Assembly (NCBI RefSeq): GCF_900110085.1
Contig: NZ_FOCK01000002.1
Span: 372,001-436,000 of the forward strand
Direction: 5' to 3'
DNA length: 64,000 bases
From: Prevotella sp. ne3005
Lineage (GTDB): Bacteria > Bacteroidota > Bacteroidia > Bacteroidales > Bacteroidaceae
The translations under genes were made by a program, and so were the position numbers. Position 1 is the stretch's first letter. Each line of letters begins with the position of its first letter. Under the pieces are notes generated by a model. It did not search any database, had not been told where the DNA came from, and saw only the letters and a list, made by a program, of their open reading frames with translations. Shown one piece after another: positions 26,311-35,166 of this stretch.

Positions 26311-26975
26311 ACCGCGTAGAACTCCACTCCTGCCCCGAGCTCATGGACTATATCCAGCAGGTGGGCTTCCTGCCGTTGTTGGATAGCGGCATCCCTGGCT
26401 ATTCCGCCGAGGAGTTGGTAGATGCCGACTGCCGTTACGTCGTACTACCCGATGGCGGATGGGACTGGCCCCTGTGGAAATGGAAAGGTCCCATCGTCAC
26501 TGAAGGACATTGTGTCTATGGTAAGTTCTTTGCAGGTAAGGCTGGTTTCGTCAGTCGTGAGTGGTGGCCAGACCTTTGTCACTGGCGTCGCAGTCATGCG
26601 CCCGTCCCAGCTGCGGGCAGCATCGAGGAAGCCATCCTCTTCACTCTTGCCGAGCACGGCAGCCTCATCACCCGCGAGCTTAGGGCAGCCTGTGGCTTCA
26701 CAGGGCCTAAGATGCGCAGCCGTTTCGATGCCTATGTCACCCGATTACAGATGCAGTGCCGCATCGTCACCGAAGACTTCGTCTATCCCCTCGACAAGCA
26801 CAACCGCGAATACGGCTGGGGTTGGTCGCTCCTCACGTTGCCCGAGCGATTGTTAGGCCGCGAAGCCTGCCAATGCCCTCGCACCCCCGAGGAATCCTTC
26901 GCCCGCCTCAAAACCCATCTGGAAGCACTCCTCCCCACTGCCTCCGAGAAACAAATCCTCAAACTCATCGGATAA
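26307..26975 (+). CDS. AlkZ-related winged-helix protein
   Basis: A 222-residue cytoplasmic protein that resembles the short proteins annotated AlkZ-related in Bacteroides and Prevotella: LMDYIQQVGFLPLLDSGIPGYSAE, DGGWDWPLWKWKGP, KFFAGKAGFVSREWWPDLCHW. A middle wHTH-like part follows (EEAILFTLAEHGSLITRELRAACGF). AlkZ is a glycosylase that unhooks DNA crosslinks; this short form lacks the full three-winged-helix length, so enzymatic activity is uncertain. Overlap of its ATG with the uvrA TGA (ATGA) ties it to excision repair, which supports a DNA-damage role. Confidence 0.75.
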   Translation: MNRVELHSCPELMDYIQQVGFLPLLDSGIPGYSAEELVDADCRYVVLPDGGWDWPLWKWKGPIVTEGHCVYGKFFAGKAGFVSREWWPDLCHWRRSHAPVPAAGSIEEAILFTLAEHGSLITRELRAACGFTGPKMRSRFDAYVTRLQMQCRIVTEDFVYPLDKHNREYGWGWSLLTLPERLLGREACQCPRTPEESFARLKTHLEALLPTASEKQILKLIG

Positions 26976-27110
26976 GCCTTACGATTACCATCAAAATGTG
27001 GTCATGAATGCCCGCTGCAAAATGACAATCTTTTGCAAGCGAATTTGTATGATTATACCAGTAAGGCGGTTAATAAATGTTAAGAACAAGCATTTCGTAG
27101 TTGTTTTCTT

Positions 27111-27140
27111 CTTGTTTAACCGAATTATTTTGTATATTTG
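27111..27140 (+). promoter_or_regulatory. Promoter of the LruC gene
   Basis: CTTG (27111-27114), 18-bp spacer, TATATTTG (27133-27140), 30 bp before the ATG. The 195-bp gap after the AlkZ-related gene also holds a small hairpin (TGCAAAA / TTTTGCA near 27020) that may end the uvrA transcript. Confidence 0.7.
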
Positions 27141-27170
27141 CATAAATAATCAATAAATATCAGGACACGT

Positions 27171-29261
27171 ATGAAGAAAATAATTGTAATTGCGGTTTTA
27201 GGATTAATTGTATCCAGCTGTTCAAAAGGCCTTGATGGTATGAAACCAGAGCCAACACCAACCCCAGAACCAACCCCAACAACGAAGGTTCCAAATTCGT
27301 TTGATTTCTCAACAGTTCAAAAGGTAAAACTCAATGTCGACTATTCTGCATTTAAGACTTACGGGCCGGTTTTCTTCGGTGTTTATGCCCAGAATCCATT
27401 CATAACAGTTGATGATGCCCCCGAAGATCAGTGGAATGAGGCTGTTGCTCCTTTATTTGAGGATTATACAGAGGCAAATGGTAAGTATAGTGCAACTATA
27501 GAGTTGCCCACTTATGCCCAGCATCTGTATATTGCGACGGGCAATTTCTTTACGGGAATGCTCCTGATGGAGGCCGATGTACAGAACGGAACTGCATCTG
27601 TGGTTGCCGAAAAAGTAACTGTTGCCTCAACCCGTGCAGCAACCCGTGCGGAGGGACCAGGCGAGTCGACAGATGATATAGCAAAACTAAAAATGGGCCT
27701 CAAGACTGATGGCAAGACGAGGATCTATCAGGAATGGAAGAACTGGCTTGGTACATGGAACTCGGCTTCAGGTTATCCTGACTATATGCTTGATAAGACA
27801 ACTGCAGACCCCAAACTGGTTATCAGTGAATCGGAATTGGAAGGTCTTTATGCCGCAGTGGGTACAGCATTTGTATCAGGTAGTGCCATGAATAAGGAGT
27901 ATTGCTCATCTCCAGACCTGTTGCTTGAGAATGATTCTGAGGTTACATTTACCCTCCTTGGCGGTAGTACATGTTGGAACTCTTCATTGGGTTACTATTA
28001 TTATACAGATGATAATAAGCCGACAAAACCTGAGGATATTAATATCATCATGGTGTTCCCGAATACCCAGGATGGTCAGTGGGCAAGAGCGATAGAGAGA
28101 AAGTTGGAATCTTATCAAGGAAATATAGGCGTAAACCGTGGTGACGTGGTTCAGCTGATGTATTATCCTAATATTGCCAACGATGACAAGACGGGTGCAA
28201 CCAAGACATTCCCTAAAGGAACAAGAATCGGTTTCATTTTGAGAACCCAGGGATGGGGCAAGCAGGGTAATGCCTATTGTATCAGATGTCAAGGACCTAA
28301 ATATTGGTCCAATAAGTATAATACATGGTGTGCTACCACAGATGGCTTGTCGTACTCTAGTGATGGCGGAAAATTCCCCAATCCTAATGGGGAAAGCCGT
28401 GGTGCCAAGTTCAGCTACAAGACAGCTGATGGTCAGACCTACACAATCGTGTCGTTTGAGGATGCCAACGACGACCAGGATTTTGATGACTTGATTTTTG
28501 CGCTTAAGCCGGTGGGAGTATTTGCTCCATTGCCAGAGATAGAACACAAGAAATCTTCAACCAATGGCGTATATGCTTTCGAGGATCTATGGCCAAAGGC
28601 TGGTGACTATGACCTCAACGACGCTCTGGTAAACGTGAAGCACGAGAAAGAGTTTAATGAAAACGGAAAAATCATCAAGGAGACATTCTATCTTACCACC
28701 TATCAGAACTATGTTACTTTGACCAGTGGTTTGGCTCTTACTTTGAATACGAAGAAAAATCCTAAGTCGATAGTGATGAAGAAAATGGCCAAAGGCTCAA
28801 CGGTGGCAGAGGAGGTCTCGTTTACTAAGGATGGTAATGATGTGTATTATCTGACGTCAGACGTCAAGGGTGAACTTGGAACCACATATATCCTTGAACT
28901 AACGTATCAGAGTCCATTGGGCTCGTCTGCTGATATGGCATCAGTAAAGCCTTTCATCTATCGTTCTGAAGGCGAAAAGAACTGGGAGGTACACATCCCA
29001 ATGGAAGCTCCAACTGCAAAGATGAATACCAGTTATTTTGGTACAGAAGATGACTGTTCTGACCCAAGTAAGGGATTGTATTTCGTTCGCGAGGGCAATT
29101 ATCCATTTGCATTCTACATGCATGGTGTAAATATCAGTGTATTTGAAAATACCATCCTGAAGCGCGAAAACGAAAGCAAACGCATCGATGAGTTATTCCC
29201 GGGCTTCCTGGAGTGGTCAACTTCAGGTGGTACAACGAATCAGGATTGGTATATCAAATAA
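27171..29261 (+). CDS. LruC domain-containing lipoprotein
   Basis: A 696-residue surface lipoprotein. The lipobox cysteine is C17 (MKKIIVIAVLGLIVSSC), followed by a Pro-Glu-Thr spacer (PEPTPTPEPTPTT). A DUF4114-like Ca-site pattern is visible around residue 425 (FEDANDDQDFDDLIFAL). The LruC/DUF4842 domain follows, with AFEDLWPKAGDYDLNDALVN near residue 470 and YQNYVTLTSGLALTLN after it. LruC domains are named from a Leptospira lipoprotein; in Bacteroidetes they are common on surface lipoproteins of unknown role. Repeated Asp/Asn motifs suggest calcium binding. It has its own promoter and terminator, and base composition is lower in GC than uvrA. Confidence 0.87.
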   Translation: MKKIIVIAVLGLIVSSCSKGLDGMKPEPTPTPEPTPTTKVPNSFDFSTVQKVKLNVDYSAFKTYGPVFFGVYAQNPFITVDDAPEDQWNEAVAPLFEDYTEANGKYSATIELPTYAQHLYIATGNFFTGMLLMEADVQNGTASVVAEKVTVASTRAATRAEGPGESTDDIAKLKMGLKTDGKTRIYQEWKNWLGTWNSASGYPDYMLDKTTADPKLVISESELEGLYAAVGTAFVSGSAMNKEYCSSPDLLLENDSEVTFTLLGGSTCWNSSLGYYYYTDDNKPTKPEDINIIMVFPNTQDGQWARAIERKLESYQGNIGVNRGDVVQLMYYPNIANDDKTGATKTFPKGTRIGFILRTQGWGKQGNAYCIRCQGPKYWSNKYNTWCATTDGLSYSSDGGKFPNPNGESRGAKFSYKTADGQTYTIVSFEDANDDQDFDDLIFALKPVGVFAPLPEIEHKKSSTNGVYAFEDLWPKAGDYDLNDALVNVKHEKEFNENGKIIKETFYLTTYQNYVTLTSGLALTLNTKKNPKSIVMKKMAKGSTVAEEVSFTKDGNDVYYLTSDVKGELGTTYILELTYQSPLGSSADMASVKPFIYRSEGEKNWEVHIPMEAPTAKMNTSYFGTEDDCSDPSKGLYFVREGNYPFAFYMHGVNISVFENTILKRENESKRIDELFPGFLEWSTSGGTTNQDWYIK

Positions 29262-29351
29262 TCAAATAGGGAATAATTGAATTTAAAGTGTGTGGCTCAA
29301 AGACAGAAAACGTGACACGCGACTTTGAGACATTAAGCACCGACCAACATG

Positions 29352-29395
29352 AAGGCTCACCCACTCTACGAAGAGTGAGGGAGCCTTTCCTTTTG
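29352..29395 (+). terminator. Terminator after the LruC gene
   Basis: Stem AAGGCTCACCCACTCT / AGAGTGAGGGAGCCTT with a 4-nt loop (two mismatches), followed by a T-rich stretch. It lies between the LruC gene and the convergent ORF at 29406 and can serve both. The same core recurs at 30109-30152. Confidence 0.75.
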
Positions 29396-29405
29396 AGGGA
29401 GTTAG

Positions 29406-29780
29406 TTATTGTTTTTTCTCAAACTTGTGGAGAGCATCGATGATTTGCTGGCGCTTTTCACTGGGGATGCTGACCAGACGGAGGGTTGTCTTTTTATTCA
29501 GACAATAGGTGTTACCTTTCTGGTTGTATTCTACATGAAAGACGAATTCGCCAGGTTTGCGCTCTGTGATGATTCCTTGTTCATCCATCAACACAAAACC
29601 GTGCTTAAAGTCTGATTCCTTTTTACCATTTTGTTTTTTTACATGCAGAGTAGTTATTATTGACAAACGGGCTCGTAATACGGGCGTTTTAGTCAGCAAC
29701 TTGTCTGACGGCTTCAAATACACGATTTTGGGGCCATTATGATAACCGCCTGATTCATTGATAGTTACGTTTATATGCAA
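29406..29780 (-). CDS. Orphan hypothetical protein, possibly truncated
   Basis: A 124-residue reading frame with no recognised family. It has no ATG start: the only usable initiator is TTG at 29780 (MHINVTINESGGYHNG), and the frame continues just 18 codons further up to a stop. No signal peptide or membrane segment is seen. The pattern is beta-rich (PKIVYLKPSDKLLTK, LRARLSIITTLHVKK, GEFVFHVEYNQKGNTY) with a basic helix at the end. The missing ATG and missing promoter suggest the 3' part of a broken gene, or a short gene with a rare start. It is flanked by duplicated terminator sequences. Confidence 0.45.
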   Translation of the reverse strand: MHINVTINESGGYHNGPKIVYLKPSDKLLTKTPVLRARLSIITTLHVKKQNGKKESDFKHGFVLMDEQGIITERKPGEFVFHVEYNQKGNTYCLNKKTTLRLVSIPSEKRQQIIDALHKFEKKQ

Positions 29781-30101
29781 AAAGAGGGGGTAACTTTTAG
29801 GTCGTCGAAATATAGTCTTTCACCCATCGAAACGGCATCTTTCGTTCATTCAGATATAGTCTTTCACTATATAGGGAACGTTCGAACGAGTTGTTTAGAC
29901 TATCTAAACACCTCAAAAGGATAGTCTAAACTCATGGTTAGTCAGTATCTAACCTCAAAAGAGCCTAAAAGTGCCTCTCAGTTTTCCTAGATTGAGCAAA
30001 CTGAGAGACCTTTTTTTAGGCACATATTCTTTACTTTTCCGAACCGTCGGGAGAGGTAATGGTTAAGCAATACTATCGACCGTCAGACATGAAAAAGACA
30101 A
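29781..30101. other. Hairpin-rich intergenic region, candidate non-coding RNA
   Basis: There is no coding frame of note. It contains a 14-bp direct repeat (ATATAGTCTTTCAC at 29810 and 29854), a palindrome CGTTCGAACG (29879-29888) and a perfect 12-bp inverted repeat (GTTTAGACTATC 29893-29904 / GATAGTCTAAAC 29920-29931). A second smaller hairpin (GGTTAG 29936 / CTAACC 29954) follows, and a duplicated CCTCAAAAG comes after each hairpin. A plus-strand terminator is at 29975-30017. A near-consensus -7 box (TAACTTTT at 29791) precedes them. The layout fits a plus-strand small RNA of about 200 nt; this is inference. Confidence 0.5.
29975..30017 (+). terminator. Rho-independent terminator not attached to any gene
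   Basis: Perfect 10-bp stem CTCTCAGTTT / AAACTGAGAG with a 13-nt loop, followed by ACC and seven T. Outer bases GTGCCT / AGGCAC also pair. No plus-strand gene lies upstream within reach except the already terminated LruC gene. Confidence 0.72.
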
Positions 30102-30129
30102 CTCCCCCACTCTGTGAAGAGTGAGGGAG
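30092..30129 (-). terminator. Terminator of the nuo operon
   Basis: On the minus strand, CTCCCTCACTCT pairs with AGAGTGGGGGAG (one mismatch) around a 4-nt loop and is followed by TTGTCTTTTT. It lies 26 bp after the nuoN stop. Confidence 0.8.
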
Positions 30130-30154
30130 CCTTTTTCTATTGAGGGGGTTAGCA

Positions 30155-31585
30155 TTACATTCCTGCAGCGGCAATCCACTCGTAGACGCAGCTGACGACA
30201 CCGAAGAAGGCGATGCCAGCGGTGCAGATGGCCAGAGCCGTGCGAGTGTAGCAGTCGCTCTGGAAGGTGGGCAGCGGCGTGTCGGTCTTGGTGATGTACA
30301 TGGCCTTCACAATGAGCAGGTAGTAGTATAAAGACACTACCGTATTGACCAAGGCAACAAACACCACGAAGTAAGCCATGGGCTCGCCGTTCTGGACACC
30401 TGCCATGAATACGAAGAACTTGGAGAACATACCTGCAAACGGAGGAATACCTGCCAGAGAGAACAATGCCAAGGTCATGAGGAACGAGAGCTTGGGATTG
30501 GTCTGGTAGAACCCGTTGTAAGCAGCCATGTCTGTACGGCCTCCGTTGTTCTGCTCCACCACGTTGATGACGGTGAAGACGGCCATATTGGCTACGATGT
30601 AGACAAGTACATAGTAGGTCAGCGACGCAATGCCGAGCTGAGAGTTGCCTACTACAGCAAGCATGATGTAGCCCGCCTGTGAGATACTGGAAAATGCCAT
30701 GAATCGCTTGAGCTCCGACTGACGGATGGCAAACAGGTTGGCCACCGTGATGGAGAGCACAATCACGATATAGAGCATGTAGTCCCAATACTCAACCATG
30801 GGGGCAAAAGTCTTCATGAGGATGATGCACAACGTAATAGCGGCAGCACCCTTAGAGATAACACTCAGATAGCCGGTAACAGGTGTAGGAGCTCCCTGAT
30901 AGGTATCGGCCGTCCAGAAGTGGAAGGGCACGAGGGAGATCTTAAAGCCGAGACCACTGAAGAAGAACACCAAGCCCATGATGGTCAGGGGCGATGCTGC
31001 AATCTTTGCGGCTACATCGTCGAAGTAAAGTGTACCAGTGGCTGCATAGATGAACGAGATGCCAAACAGCATGACACCGCTGGAGAAGGTTGCCACAAGG
31101 ATATACTTGGCAGCTCCCTCAGCGCTGTCGTTACGATCACGGTCGAAGGCCACCATACAGGCCAAAGGCACTGAGGCGGTTTCGAGGCCAAGGAAGAACA
31201 GCAGGAAGTTGCCACTTGACATCATAATAAACATACCCAGCAGGGTGCTGATAATCAGCATGTAGAACTCACCACGAAGCTTCTCAGCTCCCTTTTTGAG
31301 CCAAGGCTCAGCCATAATCAGCACGATGACAGAACCAAAAGCAAGAATAGTCTTCATGACATTCACAGCTGCTGAAGCCACATAGAGACCGCCAAAAGCC
31401 TCGGAGGGCTCAGAAAAGATTGCTATGCGGAATGGCAAGACGGCCATCAGAGCGACAGTAACAGCAAACAACACGTCGTGTTTCTTCTCGCTCTTATGCA
31501 GACAGAAGTCAGTGAAAAACACTACTATCAGGATGATCACGAGGTAGAACTCGGGAATCATATTTAAGAATTGTCCGTAATTCAT
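30155..31585 (-). CDS. nuoN: NADH-quinone oxidoreductase subunit N
   Basis: One of the three antiporter-like proton-pumping subunits of complex I. The 476-residue protein has about 14 membrane helices and the expected charged helix residues, as in TADTYQGAPTPVTGYLSVISKGAA near residue 225 and FSSISQAGYIMLAVVG near 295. It is the last gene of the ten-gene nuo operon, starting 20 bp after nuoM, and is followed by a terminator. Confidence 0.95.
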   Translation of the reverse strand: MNYGQFLNMIPEFYLVIILIVVFFTDFCLHKSEKKHDVLFAVTVALMAVLPFRIAIFSEPSEAFGGLYVASAAVNVMKTILAFGSVIVLIMAEPWLKKGAEKLRGEFYMLIISTLLGMFIMMSSGNFLLFFLGLETASVPLACMVAFDRDRNDSAEGAAKYILVATFSSGVMLFGISFIYAATGTLYFDDVAAKIAASPLTIMGLVFFFSGLGFKISLVPFHFWTADTYQGAPTPVTGYLSVISKGAAAITLCIILMKTFAPMVEYWDYMLYIVIVLSITVANLFAIRQSELKRFMAFSSISQAGYIMLAVVGNSQLGIASLTYYVLVYIVANMAVFTVINVVEQNNGGRTDMAAYNGFYQTNPKLSFLMTLALFSLAGIPPFAGMFSKFFVFMAGVQNGEPMAYFVVFVALVNTVVSLYYYLLIVKAMYITKTDTPLPTFQSDCYTRTALAICTAGIAFFGVVSCVYEWIAAAGM

Positions 31586-31605
31586 ATCTTATATCCTCCT
31601 AACTT

Positions 31606-33126
31606 TTACATGACACCTATTGACTGAAGAATCGTACCTGCGGCGGGTGAGATCATGTCGCTGAAGAAGAACGGCATGCAACCCAGACCAGCCACACAGA
31701 AGATAAGGCAGATTACTGCGACGCGCTCATCCCATGTAGCATCGGTGAGCTCGAGGAAGTGCTTGTTCTCAACCTCGCCATACAATATCTTACCAACCAC
31801 ACGCAGGATATAGACTGCCGTTACGACAATCGACGTACATGCAATGATGGTGGCCACCATGCGGAATGAAGCATTGGGATCGCCAAACTGCTCTGCTGCA
31901 CCGAAAGAACCCACGAAGATGGTCATCTCAGCAATGAAACCAGAGAAACCTGGCAATCCAAGATTGGCAAGACCAGCAATCACATAACCCACAGCGAGGA
32001 AAGGCATGATCTTCATCAGACCAGCCAACTCACGGATGTCACGGGTATGGGTACGACCATAGATCATACCGATCAGGGCAAAGAAGAGGGCCGTCATCAG
32101 ACCGTGAGACAGCATCTGGAGCACAGCACCGGTAACTGCGGTCTGACTCATCATCAGGAGAGCGAAGAGCACCAGACCGCAGTGAGACACTGAAGAGTAA
32201 GCATTGATATACTTCAGGTCGGTCTGTACACAGGCACTCAAAGCACCATAAACCACAGAGATAGTGGTAAGGATGAGGAAGATCCAAGAGAGATCCTGGG
32301 CAGCCTCAGGCAACAGATACATGGCGACACGGAAGCAGCCATAACCTCCCAGCTTCATCAGCACACCAGCGTGCAACATGGACACGGCGGTAGGCGCTGA
32401 GGCGTGACCGTCGGGAGACCATGTATGGAACGGGAACAGGGCTCCCAGTACACCGAAACCGATGAAGATGAAGGGGAAGAAAATGTTCTGTATCCAACTG
32501 GGGATAGCGTGGGCAGCAGCAATCGCAGTCAACTCGAAAGTGTAGGTGCCGCTATACTGGCCGTTGAAATAGTAGATGCCCAACAGGCCGAGAATCAACA
32601 GGGCCGATCCTCCCATCAGCATCAGGGTCAGCTTCATGGCCGAGTACTCCTTACGTCCTGAGCCCCAAACACCAATCAAGAGGTACATGGGAATCAGAGC
32701 CACCTCGTAGAACATGAACATGGTAAAGAGGTCGGTAGAGATAAAGAAGCCGAACACACCCGTAGAAAGTAGGGTAAACCAGAGGAAATACTCCTTGGTG
32801 AGCGGCTTGAGCTGCCATGAGGCGAAGGTGCCTGTGAACACGATGATACTGGAGAGCAGCAACATCACTACCGATATACCGTCGACACCTACTGAATAGG
32901 CAATATTCAACGGCTTGAACCAGGGCACACTATAAGTGAGCAGCATCTCTGCCGTGTTACCGGAGGCGCGCTCCTGGACAAAATAGATGGTCAACCATAT
33001 AGAGAGGGCCAGCAGACACGAAGCTCCCGTTACCATCACACCACGCACCTGATTGAGATTCTTGGCAAGCCACAATCCCAACAGCATCAGGGCGGGAATC
33101 AATACGAAAACACTTAATATACTCAT
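31606..33126 (-). CDS. nuoM: NADH-quinone oxidoreductase subunit M
   Basis: Antiporter-like proton-pumping membrane subunit of complex I, 506 residues with about 14 helices. Family motifs are FYEVALIPMYLLIGVWG (the conserved Glu in TM5, near residue 140), FPFHTWSPDGHASAPTAVSMLHAG near 230 and SSVSHCGLVLFALL near 310. It starts 4 bp after nuoL, inside the operon. Confidence 0.96.
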   Translation of the reverse strand: MSILSVFVLIPALMLLGLWLAKNLNQVRGVMVTGASCLLALSIWLTIYFVQERASGNTAEMLLTYSVPWFKPLNIAYSVGVDGISVVMLLLSSIIVFTGTFASWQLKPLTKEYFLWFTLLSTGVFGFFISTDLFTMFMFYEVALIPMYLLIGVWGSGRKEYSAMKLTLMLMGGSALLILGLLGIYYFNGQYSGTYTFELTAIAAAHAIPSWIQNIFFPFIFIGFGVLGALFPFHTWSPDGHASAPTAVSMLHAGVLMKLGGYGCFRVAMYLLPEAAQDLSWIFLILTTISVVYGALSACVQTDLKYINAYSSVSHCGLVLFALLMMSQTAVTGAVLQMLSHGLMTALFFALIGMIYGRTHTRDIRELAGLMKIMPFLAVGYVIAGLANLGLPGFSGFIAEMTIFVGSFGAAEQFGDPNASFRMVATIIACTSIVVTAVYILRVVGKILYGEVENKHFLELTDATWDERVAVICLIFCVAGLGCMPFFFSDMISPAAGTILQSIGVM

Positions 33127-33130
33127 ATCT

Positions 33131-35122
33131 TTAGATGCATAAAAGGATTAATGTTAATGCTACCGTGCCGGTGAGGAACCAAACGGCATACTGACGAACA
33201 TCGCCACTCTGCCAGGGACGGATACTCTCGCCAGCCTCATTAGCACCCCATGCCAGGAAGTTGAACGTGCCGTCAACAACGTGGCGGTCGAACCAGGCAA
33301 TAGGCGTAGAGACGCAACGGAAGATAATACGGTGTGTGACATACTGCCAGATCTCATCCTGATAGAAACGCTTGTAAGCTGCACGATGCAGACGCGGGAA
33401 CTGCTTGTACAGACGATCGGCAATGGGCTGGGTCTCACCCTTATAGATATAGGTGGCCAGGCAGATGCTCAGGATGGCTATCACTGTGGAAGTGGCAGCA
33501 ATCTTTACATCGAAGTGGATGGTATAGTCGTAGCCACTGGCAGTGACGAAACTACCAAACGAGCCACCCCAGCCAAGGAAGCCAGCGAGCGTCGTGTAGA
33601 CACCCACACCCACCGTGATGACACTGAGTACAATAAGAGGAATGGTCATCGAGAGCGGAGCCTCATGCGGCGTATGATGTGCATGGGCCTCCACATTCTC
33701 CGTGCCCCAGAAGATACCGTAATAGAGACGGAACATGTAGAAGGCTGTCATGGCGGCAATACCCGTCATGATCCAGCCAACCACAGGACTATAGTGCATG
33801 CAGGCGGTAATGATCTCATCCTTTGAGCTGAAGCCCGAGAAGAAGGGGATACCGGCGATGGCCAAGCACGAGATAAGGAACGTGATATGGGTAACAGGCA
33901 TGTACTTACGCAGTCCGCCCATAAGTGCCATCTCGTTAGAGTGTACAGCATGGATGATGCATCCGGCACCAAGGAACAAACAAGCCTTGAACATGGCATG
34001 AGTGAACAGGTGGAACATACCAGCCATGAAACCGAGCTGTGCGTGATTGTCCCACAGACTGTCATGACCAACAGTGCAGACGCCCAAAGCCACCATCATA
34101 AATGCAATCTGCGAGATGGTGGAGAAGGCGAGCACACGCTTGATATCACTTTGGGCACAAGCCACGGCAGCAGCATAGAAAGCGGTGAACACACCCACCC
34201 AGACCACAATGCTCAATGCCTCTGGAGCGTACTGGATCCAAAGGGGGAACATACGGGCAATCTGGAACACACCAGCTACCACCATGGTAGCAGCGTGGAT
34301 AAGTGCAGATACTGGCGTCGGACCCTCCATGGCATCAGGCAACCAGATGTGCAACGGGAACATAGCACTCTTACCGGCACCACCAATGAACATCAGCACA
34401 AGAGCCGTGGGGACAATCAATCCGCCAGCGGTAATAGCCTTCAGCATATTGCCAGGGATAAACGGTGTCGTTCCCGCACCCATCACGATGTCCGCACCTC
34501 CATCGGAGAACCAGAAGCTGAACGAATCGGTGAAATAACCGAAGGTCAGGATACCTATGAGGAAGAACATATCGGCAAAACGCGTCACGATAAAGGCCTT
34601 CTTTGAGGCGGCAATGGCGGGCTTCAAAGGATAGTAGAATCCAATGAGCAGGTATGACGATACACCTACCAACTCCCAGAACATGTACATCTGGAAGATA
34701 TTAGTGGCCAGAACCAAGCCCAGCATTGACATCGTGAAGAGAGAGAGGAAAGCGTAGTAACGCTGGAATCCCTTCTCGCCGTGCATATAGCCGAATGAGT
34801 AGATATGAACCATCAGGGATACCGTCGAGATGACTATCAGCATCATCACACTGATAGGATCCAGCAGAATACCGAGATCGAAATGCAGATTGCCAAGAGG
34901 CAACCAAGTGAAGTTATAAGGAACATACGTCTGATAGACATCCTCCACACGGTCCAGTCCAAAATACTGGAAAGCAGTGAGGTATGAAAGTATCGTGACG
35001 ATGCCCAGCGAGCAGGTGCCGATGAGTCCGGCCACCTTGTGCTGCATCTTCATGCCAGCCAGTCCAAGAACGATGAACGACAGCAGCGGCAGAAGCATAA
35101 TGAAAATAGTATATTCAAACAT
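33131..35122 (-). CDS. nuoL: NADH-quinone oxidoreductase subunit L
   Basis: The largest antiporter-like subunit of complex I, about 663 residues. It has the conserved core (YMFWELVGVSSYLLIGFY near 130, FPLHIWLPDAMEGPTPVSALIHAAT near 255) and the C-terminal lateral helix plus terminal TM (VWFLTGTVALTLILLC) that distinguishes L from M. Two starts are possible: ATG at 35131 (MIIMFEY) or at 35122 (MFEYTIF). I chose the second, which matches the usual N-terminus. The first lies inside a 7-bp repeat tract filling the nuoK-nuoL gap. Confidence 0.95.
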   Translation of the reverse strand: MFEYTIFIMLLPLLSFIVLGLAGMKMQHKVAGLIGTCSLGIVTILSYLTAFQYFGLDRVEDVYQTYVPYNFTWLPLGNLHFDLGILLDPISVMMLIVISTVSLMVHIYSFGYMHGEKGFQRYYAFLSLFTMSMLGLVLATNIFQMYMFWELVGVSSYLLIGFYYPLKPAIAASKKAFIVTRFADMFFLIGILTFGYFTDSFSFWFSDGGADIVMGAGTTPFIPGNMLKAITAGGLIVPTALVLMFIGGAGKSAMFPLHIWLPDAMEGPTPVSALIHAATMVVAGVFQIARMFPLWIQYAPEALSIVVWVGVFTAFYAAAVACAQSDIKRVLAFSTISQIAFMMVALGVCTVGHDSLWDNHAQLGFMAGMFHLFTHAMFKACLFLGAGCIIHAVHSNEMALMGGLRKYMPVTHITFLISCLAIAGIPFFSGFSSKDEIITACMHYSPVVGWIMTGIAAMTAFYMFRLYYGIFWGTENVEAHAHHTPHEAPLSMTIPLIVLSVITVGVGVYTTLAGFLGWGGSFGSFVTASGYDYTIHFDVKIAATSTVIAILSICLATYIYKGETQPIADRLYKQFPRLHRAAYKRFYQDEIWQYVTHRIIFRCVSTPIAWFDRHVVDGTFNFLAWGANEAGESIRPWQSGDVRQYAVWFLTGTVALTLILLCI

Positions 35123-35127
35123 AATGA

Positions 35128-35162
35128 TCAATTTTCAATGTTCAATTTACAATGTTCAATTT
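35128..35162. repeat. Five 7-bp repeats between nuoK and nuoL
   Basis: Units TCAATTT, TCAATGT, TCAATTT, ACAATGT, TCAATTT fill the only sizeable gap in the tightly packed nuo operon. The alternative nuoL ATG at 35131 lies within the first unit. Confidence 0.85.
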
Positions 35163-35166
35163 ACCA

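Noticed and set aside
29781..30101. Mobile element (MITE or IS remnant)
   Set aside because: Inverted repeats are internal and differ from each other; no terminal inverted repeats, target duplication or transposase remnant could be found.
33887..34606. 239-codon plus-strand open frame opposite nuoL
   Set aside because: Shadow of nuoL with a His/Thr-rich composition and no motif.
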